DNA of 64,000 bases from Salvia splendens (lineage: Eukaryota > Streptophyta > Magnoliopsida > Lamiales > Lamiaceae), in assembly GCF_004379255.2 (NCBI RefSeq), contig NC_056033.1, forward strand, positions 24,854,209-24,918,208. The letters are read 5' to 3'. Below the pieces are notes generated by a model. The model ran no database searches, was not told where the DNA came from, and saw only the letters and a list, made by a program, of their open reading frames with translations. The position numbers were made by a program, and so were the translations under genes. Numbering within the stretch: the first letter of the stretch is position 1; the number at the start of each line of letters is the position of its first letter. Of this stretch, positions 11,756-24,751 are shown one piece after another.

Positions 11756-14245
11756 GAGGTAATATGACTGATTCAAGTCATTCATTTAGTAATTTATTTC
11801 GTCTGGCTGATGAAGCCTTTCTAATCTTAGATTTCATCGTCAGATATTGAGTACTCTAACACTTGCATCGATCGCAATCGTAGTCATTGAGCTGCCATAA
11901 TGACCTCGTAATCTCTCGCTTACCTGAGGTAGTCTACTTCACCGCTTTCAAGATGCTTTTGTGCTTACCGCGATTCTTTGTCATGGTTTAGCACAGACTT
12001 TGTTCTACTCGCGTTAATCCTGGAATACTGGATTAGAGCATGTTGAGGTGTTGGCTCCTTTCTCCCAACACTACTGTCTCCATGCCCTTTTGGATCGACT
12101 GAGCGATTCGTGGTGAAATAATCTAGCATGACTTTCCAAAGTGATCTAGATCTCGTGTCTAGATTAACACGAATCTCTATTGACAGATCCCTTCTGGATC
12201 GCTTAATCGGGGTGTGGCATATCATAGAATACTTCTTCGCATTTTATTGCTAACGTTTGCCCTTGCTCTATATTATATGGCCGTAAATCAGTTCTCTTGC
12301 AATAACTCTTTTAAGAAGAATTTTGATTTTTCCTTTCATAGTAGGGATGGTGAGGGTAGCGATGCTATCACGCGTTCCTCTTTCTTGAATGTCTCTCCAG
12401 CTTTAGCTTTTCCTGGCCACCTCTCAGACGAGTCCCTCTTGCTGATGGGATTTGTTTCGTCAAACATATACTACGTATGTACTCGCACTTTCTCCATGGC
12501 TTTCATTACATAACCATGATTGAGTATTTGTTCTTGTGGCTTACTTATCCTACTCGGAATAATCATTTCGATCGATCAAGCAGTTATATAGGTCTTTTAC
12601 GTCATCGGATGTCATTTAATCCACATATATTCCTTGATATTTCTCTACTCAAGGCTAGTTACTTCTCTACATAACATAATATTCGATTCTTCACCAGCTT
12701 GTTACAAGCGGTACGTACATGTGAAATATTTAATGTTTTGTGTCGTCGGTTATGCGACGCTTCTAGTTGGTGCATCATTTTCTGCACGTGTCTCAAAAGA
12801 GACGTATTTATCATGTTTAACTAAAAGGGATTAAGACTGTGTCTTTCCCGCTAGCCTTGTGTCAAGAACTCGAAGATTAATCTAATAGTCTTAACTTGGA
12901 TAGGAACTGATATCACACAGAAGAAGTATGACTGAGAATTTGAAGGGCTCCAGAATACCCAATTGGACAAGAATAACATCTCTTGTTCAACTCATATGAA
13001 TTTTCATCGATAATCGACCTTGAAGGTTAGTAGTGAGTTCATTCAAATAACTACGTAGCTCAACTGGTTTCAGATAAACCCATAGAACTTCAGGCTCACT
13101 CCTGATGGGAGATAGAAAGAATCATGAGATAGGTCATGAGAACTGGATGGAAATGAATTAACTGTAAATTTCCATAGTAAGCTGCCAAATAGGACAGTAC
13201 AGTTGTCCAATTAAATTGAAAGGATCTGAGCATCAAGGATAGTGGTTCAAACATGTCACCGCCTAAGATGATCAACCGTGAAAATTTTAGAAACGTAGGC
13301 GATTGCAATGAAGGAACATTGATCATGTTTAAAAGGCATCTTGACAAGGAATAACAAAATCACATCAATGATTTCATAGGTTCATTAAGGCACTACACAG
13401 AAATGAACTATTTAGAAAAATCAGCTAGACCAAGCTTGTTAGGGAAAAGTGCAATATGCTTGCCTTAGCTTCAAGCTGTAGAAAAATCCCGAGACTATGA
13501 ATAATACATGTATTGGAACTAAGATAGAATAATTTCACCTCTATAAGGAAGATATTGCTACAACATGGTTTCAAAATAGGGAGGTGAACAAAAGTTCCAA
13601 CACAATATGAAATTCTCTGGGAAATATTTAAGTGGCACGACCATTTTGGAGGTCATAACTGTAAGCATCATAAGAATGAAATTTCATTGCATGAGTCCAA
13701 GAAATCGGGATATAGATCCCCTATATTGTAGTTCGAAGGAGACAACAACAAATGACAATGCTTGAAACATAAGAGTATCCTAAATTTGGGAACTGAAACC
13801 GGGTCACCGCTTTCGTGAAAAAGAATGAAAGTGACGTACCACTTGCAAAACCTGAGTCAATCAAAAGTCTTAAATAGACGACAGAACATCGTTGTCCAGG
13901 AGGTATAGAGAATGTCCGAAGAATAAGCTTATTCTAAAGGTTATAGATATAAACAACTTTAGAATTGAAGGTTTATGACCGGAGCTTACACAGTCAAAAC
14001 TTTACTCTTTATGAACGATGAGTCAAAAGACTGCATTCCATAAACTGGAAGTGAGTCAAATCTTGCATAGAAAAATGAATACTGACATGTTACTTGCGAG
14101 TCAAACTAAAGTCTGAATAGACCGGGGGTACTATCCTTAGGGAGGACTCTTAGAAGGAATTTAATTGGGAATTCAAGTAAGTACTATTGATTACAATCAT
14201 AGGTTCTAGTTATGTGACACTTCATTGTTTGTTCTTGTGGAGCTC
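11756..14245. other. decayed interior of element D (no recognisable domain)
   Basis: By position this should hold protease and gag, but no DTG motif, zinc knuckle or long frame survives. It ends with the TSD AGCTC (14241-14245) at the insertion of element A. The same kind of sequence resumes at 51801. Confidence 0.5.
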
Positions 14246-17200
14246 TGTCACGGCCGCCCTTAATAAGGATAGTGAAGACGGGGAAAACGTGACGAGGGAA
14301 GGGACTAAGGAGCGGGGAAGAAATGGGGGACAAAATAAAAGTTGACACTTAATGCAAAAATCTAATTAACTCCCAAAAGGGAAAATACTTTAGTCTACAA
14401 AAACATTTTAGTTTAACGAAATAAGGAACGAATTAAAGTCTCAAAGTATTTGACATAATAAAGTCATACGAAGTAAAGTAAACTCTTGTGACATCAGTTT
14501 TCAAAAGTAGCAGTGGAAATAAGTTATCAAAGAGAGTCATAGGATGACGCCTATGTATGAAGACACAACGCATCCAAATTTCCTAAGCCGACTCAACATC
14601 CATCGCAACACCCCGCTCAACCTGCACATAAAGAAAACGTATGCAGGGCTAAGTATTTGATATACTCAGTGAACACACGCCAAAATATTTGATAAAAGTT
14701 ATGTCATCCATACCATAGTGAACTTGAGTTTTAACATTTTAGAAAAGAAATATCATCGAGTATCACAAAAACAGTTTCATAGCCTGGCCAGACAAAATAA
14801 TCTCCCCACTTTCATGCTTCACAAAAACAGTTTCATAGCCTGGCACAACTGCGCAGTTGTTTTGTACTCAGTTAAAAATTTGTGCCAAAATAAGATCGTT
14901 TGGTCGGTCAAACACAAGTCGGAATCTGCTGTCCGAACACCACAGTTTTCATGCTTCACAAATTCGAATTAGGGTTTATCTATCATTCATCCAAACACAT
15001 ATATTCATGCTTCCTACACATAATCATGCTTCAAAAAGATCTCACAACCATGTTCTCATATATTCACATATCATTCACCAACGAATCATCCACAACCTCA
15101 CACATACACATACATAAACGCACATACACATACTTTTTCATGCAAACATCCTTCCCAACCGATTAATTTTTAGATCTACGATTTCTACACTCGCTATATG
15201 CATGAGGGGATCAAGAAACATGGATTCAATGGTAAGAATAAGAAAGATGATTCAAGTATACCTTTCTTGTTCAAAAACAATCGGTAGGAAATATAATTGA
15301 TGCGATTCTTCGATGAATCTTGAATTTCATACTCCAAATTGATGCAAGAACAAAAGATTTGGTGAAGGATTGGTGGAGAAGGAGAGGAAGAGAGGGAAAA
15401 ACGTGTGGGAGAGAGAAGAGGGAGAGAGTGGCGTGAATAATGGGGCTAGGGTTAGGGTTTTTTTAATTTATAGTGTCGGATAAATCCCACACTAAAATAA
15501 AACAAATAAAATTGTGGAAGAATAAAATAGAGGTCTCAAAGAAGGAAAGAGTCAAATCCTAATTAAAATAGGATATGAAGAGATTTGGCAAGATATGGTA
15601 AGATTTAATTGGATTTTAAATGAAGGAAGGAAATAAACAAAGTACCAATTAAATCTACAAAATAATTCCTTCTCCTAATTAATAGGAGAATTTCAAAAAT
15701 CCCAAGGGATGAACAAGGGGTCGAAAATCATGTAGAATAAAATAGGGACAATTTGGTTTGAATTTAATTTGGACAAATATCCCAAAACAATTATTTAAAT
15801 CCAAGAAAGAAAATATTGTTTCCAATAAATAGGAGGGCCGAAAATTCCAATAAAATGGCTAGAATAATTATGCATGATCACATTTAATTTAATTCACACA
15901 TTGGAAATTTAATCACATTCTTTCACATAACTCACAACAACTAATTGCACATAACAAAGTCAAACGAAGTAAAGTAAACTCTTGTGACATCAGTTTTCAA
16001 AAGTAGCAGCGGAAATAAGTTATCAAAGTGGGTCATAGGATGACGCCTATGTATGAACATACAACGCATCCAAATTTCCTAAGCCGACTCAACATCCATC
16101 GCAACACCCCGCTCAACCTGCACGTAAAGAAAACATATGCAGGGCTGAGTATTTGATATACTCAGTGAACACACGCCAAAATATTTGATAAAAGTTATGT
16201 CATCCATACCATAGTGAACTCGAGTTTTAACATTTTAGAAAAGAAATATGATCGAGTATCACAAAAGCAGTTTCATAGCCTGGCCAGGCAAAACAATCTA
16301 CCCACTTTCTCAACAAACAATCATTCACATCTTCTTACCATAGTGCGACGAAAGTGTGGCCACACTATTTGCCCACGAGACCGGCCGACTAGGAAGGACG
16401 GCTCAAGATCCCCTCTGTGTACGCAGCCTGATAGGGTTTCGGCCCTACTCAGACCCGAATTCGTTTATCATAGCCCTATAGCCTAATGGAGCGAACTCAC
16501 AAACTAGGCATCAAGCACAATCTCAACATAGCCCTATAGCCTAACGGAGCAAGCTCAAACGAACTAGGCTTCAGGCAACAATCTCAACATCAAAACAATC
16601 ACAGCATGACATAACACTTTAAACCACCCTTATATCTCCAATATCATAATTTTCAAACGTAAAAGAGTTTTAGTAAAGAAAGCCCACCTCGATTGCTTCC
16701 AAACACGGTTCACACCTTTACTGAAATCCTTGCTCTTTGTACCCACGTACGCACAACAACCCTTATCAACATCATAACCACATAATACAACACAATCAGT
16801 TTTCTATCAACACATTACTCATGCATGCCCTATCGTTCCTTTCATCGTTTTCTTAAATTACCCATCCTAAACGTTCACCAACATAAGGAAACAAACCATA
16901 GTATACGTCAACGTATAACACATAACCATGACATAAGATACGTTCCTTAATCACACATGCATCATGTAATTCATTCAAACTTGACAACATGTATTATTTT
17001 AACATGATAGAAATCAGGCAGAACTGCGCACTTGTTTTGTAAAAATCATTAAAAGTCCATCTGACCTCCGTTAGGACTAAAATTTTACTACAACACAGTA
17101 GATACATCAAAGATCATCTAGTTAAAATTGTACATCAAAATCACATCCTTAGGTTGGTCAAATCAAAAACGAAACACACTGGACGAGAATACAAATTCTG

Positions 17201-18531
17201 ACAGAACTGCGCAGTTAACTTCAAAAATTCATTAAATATTCATCTTTCGTCAAAAGAGGCTGAAATTTATACAAAAGACATCTCAAATTGTACTCAGTTA
17301 AAAATTTGTGCCAAAATAAGATCGTTTGGTCGGTCAAACACAAGTCGGAATCTGCTGTCCGAACACCACAGTTTTCATGCTTCACAAATTCGAATTAGGG
17401 TTTATCTATCATTCATCTAAACACATATATTCATGCTTCCGACGCATAATCATGCTTCAAAAAGATCTCACAACCATGTTCTCATATATTCACATATCAT
17501 TCACCAACGAATCATCCACAACCTCACACATACATATACATAAATGCACATACACATACTTTTCTCATGCAAACATCCTTCCCAACCGATTAATTTTTAG
17601 ATCTACGATTTCTACACTCGCTATATGCATGAGGGGATCAAGAAACATGAATTCAATGGTAAGAATGAGAAAGATGATTCAAGTATACCTTTCTTGTTCA
17701 AAAACAATCGGTAGGAAATATAATTGATGCGATTCTTCGATGAATCTTGAATTTCATACTCCAAATTGATGCAAGAACAAAAGATTTGGTGAAGGATTGG
17801 TGGAGAAGGAGAGAAAGAGAGGGAAAAAGGTGTGGGATAGAGGAGAGGGAGAGAGTGGCGTGAATAATGGGGCTAGGGTTAGGGTTTTTTTAATTTATAG
17901 TGTAGGATAAATCCCACACTTAAATAAAACAAATAAAATTGTGGAAGAATAAAATAGAGGTCTCAAAGAAGGAAAGAGTCAAATCCTAATTAAAATAGGA
18001 TATGAAGAGATTTGACAAGATATGGTAAGATTTAATTGGATTTTAAATGAAGGAAGGAAATAAACAAAGTACCAATTAAATCTACATAATAATTCCTTCT
18101 CCTAATTAGTAGGAGAATTTCAAAAATCTCAAGGGATGAACAAGGGGTCGAAAATCATGTAGAATAAAATAGGGACAATTTGGTTTGAATTTAATTTGGA
18201 CAAATATCCCAAAACAGTTATTTAAATCCAAGAAAGAAAATATTATTTCCAATAAATAGGAGGGCCAAAAATTCCAATAAAATAGCTAGAATAATTATGC
18301 ATGATCCCATTTAATTTAATTCACACATTGGAAATTTAATCACATTCTTTCACATAACTCACAACAACTAATTTCACATAACTCACAACAACTAATTTCA
18401 CATCATTAACTCAATCACATAGAGACTTAATTTTCACAAAAGAAATTCTCATTCAACATCCACATTAATTAAAATAAAACAAGCCATCAAATAAAAATAA
18501 TAAAAATAGTCACAATTTCCGGGGTGCTACA
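14246..18531 (-). repeat. LTR unit 1 of element A (rearranged double LTR)
   Basis: The first part (14246-about 15955) is an LTR lacking about 1 kb, with patchwork joints near 14810-14870. At about 15955, near ACATAA shared by both sides, it jumps back to LTR position about 215 and runs through a nearly complete second copy to 18531. TATA boxes (minus CTATAAATTA) lie at 15464-15473 and 17891-17900, hairpins at 14649-14669 and 16145-16165. Confidence 0.85.
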
Positions 18532-18949
18532 TCCTTCCCCTCTTAACAGAAATTTCGTCCCGAAATTTGGTCGTCTCACAAAAACAAATCGGGGTACTTC
18601 TCTTTCATCTTATCTTCTAACTCCCATGTCATAGTACTTTCATACATAACACACCTTTATGACATCACACAATTCATGCTCATGTTCCAACATAATCGTA
18701 TCATCACATTAGCATATTCACACATAACTTCCAAACACATGCATACTCTAGCGAATACACCCTTATCATATCATCATCTATTCCATATTCTTTCAATAAC
18801 TTAAAACATACCTCACTTTCTTGTGGTTGAGTGCGATGCTTCGGATGTTGAGCCTTCGTGACACTTTTAGTCTAGGGGTACTAATCTAGACTTAATCTGA
18901 AAGAAGACTCTCGGACTAGAGTGAAAGAACGAAGCTCTGATAGCACTTT
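18532..18949 (-). other. short internal region 1 of element A
   Basis: It runs from a polypurine tract (18532-18545, minus TAAGAGGGGAAGGA) to the primer site complement GCTCTGATAGCA (18935-18946, one base changed). The first 85 bp or so match the end of pol in element B, including the inverted repeat at 18550-18568. The last 150 bp or so match the leader of B. All coding sequence between is absent. Confidence 0.85.
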
Positions 18950-19225
18950 GTCACGGCCGCCCTTACTAAGGATAGTGAAGACGGGGAAAACGTGACGAGG
19001 GGAGGGACTAAGGAGCGGGGAAGAAATGGGGGACAAAATAAAAGTTGACACTTAATGCAAAAATCTAATTAACTCCAAAAGGGAAAATACTTTAGTCTAC
19101 AAAAAAATTTTAGTTCAACGAAATAAGCAACAAATTAAAGTCTCAAAGTATTTGACATAATAAAGTCAAACGAAGTAAAGTAAACTCTTGTGACATCAAT
19201 TTTCAAAAGTAGCAGCGGAAATAAG
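18950..19225 (-). repeat. LTR unit 2 of element A, part before element B
   Basis: It starts TGTCACGGCCGCCC and stops at ATAAG (19221-19225), the target duplicated by element B. The LTR resumes at 46239. Confidence 0.9.
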
Positions 19226-22200
19226 TGTCACGATCGCCCATACAAAGGGGTACCACAACCGCGATCGTGACCGACTTGCATGGATAACTGTTTAAAAGAA
19301 GTCTTAATTAACTTAAGAAAGGAAAACAACCTAGTTTTAAGAAATTTAAGATTATAAAATTTTTTGAGAAGACTTAAGGGTAAAATGCTTTTAAAAGAGC
19401 AACGGGAAAAATTAGACTTATGAAATAAAACAATTAATAACTAAGGTAAAACAAACATTTAACTTAAATCTCGGAGAACACCATTTTCAAAAGACAACGT
19501 AAAAACTTGTTTGAAACCTAACACCACCATACATGTTCAAACACAAAATATAAAGAGAAGGTTAAAGACTTGAGACATAGTTCAAATTATAGCAGCGGAA
19601 AAACAATAAGGTTAAAGGAGAGTCAAGGATAGCGCCTATGTATGAGGACACAACGCATCCTAGGTACTTAAGCCAGCTCAACATCCACCGCAACATCCCG
19701 CTCAACCTGCACATAAGAAAAATAATATGCAGGGCTGAGTACTTGTTGTACTCAATGGGCTAATGCCGAAAACATTTTAATAAGTTATGTCATCCATACC
19801 AGTGATCTCGAGTTTTATATAGTAAGAAGTATCACGAGAAACACAAAAATATTCAAGTCTGGCCAGACAAATTTATCTCCTCATTTTCCACATCAATCCA
19901 TCAATCACAATCACAGTGCGACGAAAGTGTGGCCACACTATTCGCCCACGAGACCGACCGACTAGCAAGGACGGCTCACGATCCCACCAGTGTACACGGC
20001 CTGATAGGGTTTGCGGCCCTACTCAGACCCGAATTCGTTTCACAACATATCCATATAGCCTAACGGAGTAAACTCATACGAACTAGGCATCAGGCACACA
20101 ATCTCATAATAAAAACAACATGGCATGACATAACAGTTAAACCACCCTTATAACGCCGCATAGCATTTTCGGAAAAGTAAAGAGGTTTGAAAAGAAAGCC
20201 CACCTCGTTCGCCTAGCAATTCACAACTCAACTTATAGCAACTCTCGATCCTCGAGTTCACGAAAACACAACACCCTTGTCAACGACAACACAAGTTAGC
20301 CTTCCACAACAACATTTTACTATGCATGTGCTATCGCTTCTCTCTCATCGTTTTTCTCAAATTCCCCAACCCAACATACGTCACAAAGGTCATCCAAGCC
20401 CCTTGGCCTAGCGGTAAAGGGTGCTGGATACCGCGTCCATCCTAGAGGTCTCGAGTTCGAACCCTGGGTGGCGTAATTTGTCTTTCCTCCTTGTTATAGG
20501 AGTTGATTTGTAATTTCCTCCTTCATATATATGATATAAATATATGAAGTTAATTAAAAAAAAAAAAAACATACGTCACAAAGGTGTAAAGACACACGTA
20601 ACACATTCCAACTTATCACAAGTGATTACACCATTTAGACACGTTCCTTGGACAGACATGCATCATACAATACTTTTAAACTTGAAACTAGGCGTCATTT
20701 TAACAAGGCAGAAAACTGGCAGAACAAAGCGACCGTTTTGTAAAAATCCCTATAAATTCACCCGACCTCAAAAGAAGCTAAATTTTGGTCACAATACAGA
20801 GGACACATTCAAGTTCATCCATGAAAATTTTCACACCGAAATCACGTCATTTAGTTAGTCATATCACGTATTAAACTCTCCAGTCGGAACATACAATTTC
20901 TGACAGCATTGCGCAGTTTATTTGAACAATTCACCATAAATTCATCCAATGCCCAAAAAGGCTGAAATTTAACACGACTCAGAAGACACTTCAAATTTTC
21001 ATATAGTTCAAGAATCACATCAATCGGAGGTCATTTGTTCAGTCAAACAGAAAACGAAATATTCTTGGCGAGAACACGAGTTTCTGGCAGATTTGCGCAG
21101 TGAACTTCAAAAGTTTATTAAAATTTCGTTTTTTGATAAAAAGGGCTGAAATTCACACGAGACACAGGTAACACCTCGAAGTTTACTCAGTAAAAATTTC
21201 ATATAAAAATTCGTTCGTTTGATGGGTAAATTACAGATCATAAGTTACTGGTCGTGCACCACAGATTTCAGGTTCATAGTTCGAAAATGGGGTTTTCATC
21301 TTCCATCAAACAAACACCAATTTTTCATGTTTGAAAACACATAATCATGCTTTAAGGTTTCTCATACACATATTTGCATATAAACTCACATCATTCACCA
21401 AATATTCCAATCCAACATCACATGATTTCAATCAAAAACACATAACCATCCAAGTTCTTACGACAACACACTTTCCCCCCGATAAATCTTGCGATCTATT
21501 AATCCTACACCCTCTACATGCATGTAGGACTCAAGAACATGGTTCAAACGAAAAGGATGAGGAAAAGTGAGCAAATATACCATCTTGGACAAGAATAAAT
21601 CGGTAGCAGCAAAGAACGATGCGATCCGTCGGAGACTCTTGAAAATCACTTCAATGGGTGCAAGAATAAAGCTTGAATGGAAGGTTTTTGGGGAGGAAGA
21701 GTAGGAGAGGAGGAGAAAACGTGTGAGAGTGAGGGAGGATGGAGGGAGGCGTGTAGGATGACAATGGGGGCTAGGGTTAAGGTTTTTAATATTTATAGTC
21801 TAGGTTAAAATCCCACACTTAAATGAATTAATTAAATTGTGGGAGATATAAAAAAAATTCCCACAATTGAAATAAAAGTAGGCGTGTGGAATGGGGGTGA
21901 ATTTCGAAAATTTTGCCAAATAAATTAGCAAGGAATTGACTTGGTATTTTCTTGGAGAGAAAAATACTCAAAATTTGGTAAAAGATATTGAGTATTTCAT
22001 AAACAAGGAAATAAAATAATTTGAAGAATCTACAAGTAGCAAAATAAAAGGGAGGGGGCGTGTATTTTGAATAGGGGAGAAGAGGATTATTTAAATCCTC
22101 AGTTAAATGGGGATAGGATTTAAATTTGGAGATTCTGTTATAGGAAGAGACTCTCATAAAATAGGTAACAAATAAATAAATTTCCACAAGGAAAATAGAA

Positions 22201-22898
22201 GCATAGGGGCGTGTGGGGTGGAGACAAAATAGAAAGAAATTGTTCACATCCCCCAATTAATTAGACATAGGTATTTATTTGGTATTTATTTGAATAAAAA
22301 GGGATTCCACAACAATAGGAAACAAATACAATTTCTCCACAAATAGGGAAGGGGTGAAAATTTGGCTTTAATTGCCACAAGGAAATATTTCAAATATCAA
22401 TTCAATTATAGTGAGGAAGTAAAATGTGGCATGATTTAATTGGATTTGAAATAAAAGAAGGGAATCAATAAGGCATCAATTAAATCAAAGAAAAATAATT
22501 CATCCTCCTATTAAATAGGGGATTTTTTGAAACTCGCAAAAAAAATAGCTAGAGTTCGAATTTCATGTAGCATAAATTAGGGATAATTTGGTTTGGATTT
22601 AATTTGGATAAATATCCCAAAACAATTAATTAAATCCAAGAAGAGAATATTAATTCCAATAATTTTGAAGAGGCCGAAAATATCCCATTAAATTGGCTAG
22701 AATAAAATGCATGATCTCACTTAATTAATTTCCTCACATTGGAACATATAACAATTAGACAATACTTCATTCCACATCACTCATAACAATTATTTCATAT
22801 AATCAACTTAATCACATAGAAACAATTAATTTCATAAAAGGAAATTTTATTCGATACCCATATGAAAAATAAAGTCACAAAAATTTTGGGATGTTACA
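19226..22898 (-). repeat. left (3') LTR of element B (3,673 bp with SINE)
   Basis: It begins TGTCACGATCGCCC and ends TTGGGATGTTACA. It includes the SINE at 20391-20567, the hairpin at 19735-19755 and a TATA box (minus CTATAAATATT) at 21788-21798. About 558 bp (around 22091-22650) present here are missing from the right copy. Confidence 0.93.
20391..20567 (+). mobile_element. tRNA-derived SINE
   Basis: The insert has a polymerase III A box TGGCCTAGCGG (20404-20414) and a B box GAGTTCGAACC (20453-20463), 38 bp apart as in tRNA-derived SINEs. An AT-rich tail ends in about 13 A residues. An 18-bp duplication AACATACGTCACAAAGGT flanks it (20373-20390 and 20568-20585). The right LTR of B has a single copy of that target (about 44463-44480), i.e. 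the empty site. It has no coding capacity and relies on LINE enzymes. Confidence 0.9.
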
Positions 22899-22935
22899 TC
22901 CTTCCCCTCTTAACAGAAATTTCGTCCCGAAATTT
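22899..22935 (-). other. polypurine tract and Tekay inverted repeat of element B
   Basis: The minus strand shows TAAGAGGGGAAGGA next to the LTR (22899-22912). The inverted repeat AAATTTCG-NNN-CGAAATTT lies at 22917-22935, 18 bp from the LTR, the same spacing as in A and F. Confidence 0.75.
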
Positions 22936-22942
22936 GATCGTC

Positions 22943-24751
22943 TCACAAAAACAACTCGGGGTACTTTTCTTTCATCTTATCTTCAAATTCCCACGTGGCT
23001 TCCTCGGAGCCGTGGTGTTTCCACAATACCTTCACGGATGCTATCGACTTATTTCGCAACTCTTGCACCTTTCGATCTAAGATTGCTTCGGGTCTCTCTT
23101 CGTAGCTCATGTCGGGGGTCAAGACCACTTCCTCTTGATGGATCACATGCTTGGGGTCGAACACGTATTTGCGCAACTGTGACACATGGAACACGTTGTG
23201 CACATTCCCAAAGCTGGGAGGTAACGCCAAACAATACGCTACAGGACCTACTTCATCGATAATGTCGTACGGTCCCACAAAACGCGGTTTCAGCTTGCCT
23301 TTCACTCCAAACCTCACAACTCCTCTCGTCGGGGATACCTTCAAGAACACCTCGTCACCAACGTCGAATTTGATTTCCGTTCGGCGCACGTCAGCATACG
23401 ACTTTTGTCTATCTTGAGCTTCCTTGATCCTTGCGCGGATTTGATGCACAATTTCGGCCATTTCCTTTATAGCGTCGGGTCCTAACATCTTCCTCTCGCC
23501 AACTTCATCCCAATAAAGTGGGGATTGACACTTCCTGCCATACAAGGCTTCATACGGAGCCATATCTATCGTTGCTTGGTAGCTGTTATTGTAGGCAAAT
23601 TCAACCAATGGTAGGACAGTTTCCCAACTTTCCCCTCGATCTAAGACAACGGCTCGCAACATATCCTCAAGCGTCTGAATCGTCCTTCCTGACTACCCAT
23701 CCTATGGCGGGTGATAAGCAGTGGTGAAGTTCAATTGTGTGCCCAATTCTCGTTGCAAACTCATCCAAAACTTCGATGTGAACTTCGTATCACGGTCGGA
23801 CACAATAGTCTTTGGCACTCCATGCAAACGCACAATCTCATTCACGTACAGCTTTGCTAACTTGTCCGCGCCATAAGTAATCTTAATCGGTAAGAAGTGC
23901 ACACTTTTTGTAAGTCGATCGATGATCACCCAAATTGCGGTGTTACCCCTCTGTGACTTTGGCAAACCCGTCTCGAAATCCATAGCTAGATGCTCCCACT
24001 TCCATTCGGGAATTTCAAGCGGTTGTAACTTCCCATATGGCCGTTGGTGTAAGGCCTTCACTTGTTGACATGCTAGACATCGTTCCACATATGACGCTAC
24101 GTCCCCTTTCATTCCATTCCACCAAAACCGTTGCTTCAAATCTCGATACATCTTCGTGCTTCCGGGGTGAGCAGTGTAAGGCGTGTCGTGCGCTTCACTC
24201 AAAATCTCATCTTTTAGCGTCTCATCGCTCGGCACACACAAACGTCCATCGTACGTCAAGGCATTATCCGCCTCCTCGCGGTAATGATCCAGCTCCTCGG
24301 CTCTCACCTTTGCATGTAATTCCTCCAACCTTGCATCGCGTCGCTGGGCTTCTATGAGCTTGGTTCTCAAATCTGGCTCAATCACTATCGTCGCCAATCT
24401 TGCACCTACTGTCTCGGGCGCTTTCACTATTTCCAAACTCATCTTGTCGAACTCGTGAATCAACGCTTCCTCTTGCGTTAAGAAATAAGCCAGTAGAGGT
24501 TGGTTCTTCTTACTCAAGGCATCGGTGACCACGTTCGCCTTGGCCGGATGATAGTTAATACCACAGTCATAGTCCTTCACGACCTCTATCCAATGTCGTT
24601 GTCGCATGTTTAGCTCCCTCTGCTCGAAGAAATACTTGAGACTCTTGTGGTCCGTACTGATTTCGCATCTCACTCCATAGAGATGGTGTCTCCAAATTTT
24701 CAATGCATGCACCACTGCTGCTAACTCCAAATCATGGGTCGGAAAATTCAA
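22943..24751 (-). pseudogene. element B pol, second half: RNase H, integrase, chromodomain
   Basis: This continues in the frame of the reverse transcriptase part, after a TAA at 24752-24754. RNase H shows [14 protein letters not shown] and [10 protein letters not shown]. The integrase zinc-binding part shows [11 protein letters not shown] and CLACQQVK; the core shows [10 protein letters not shown] and VSDRDTKF. Two TAG stops (23702-23704 and 23693-23695) fall inside the HPQTDGQ motif just before the catalytic Glu. The frame then stays open from about 23662 to 22943 through EVGERKMLGPD, KPRFVGPYD and HNVFHVSQL into a chromodomain with VKVLWKHHG and PELF. The motif order and the C-terminal chromodomain place it in the Tekay/Del chromoviruses. 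There is no frameshift in this half, only stops, so it decayed by point mutation. Confidence 0.93.

Noticed and set aside
20404..20463. tRNA gene
   Set aside because: A and B boxes are present, but no acceptor stem pairs around them and an AT tail plus an 18-bp TSD follow. It is the head of a SINE.
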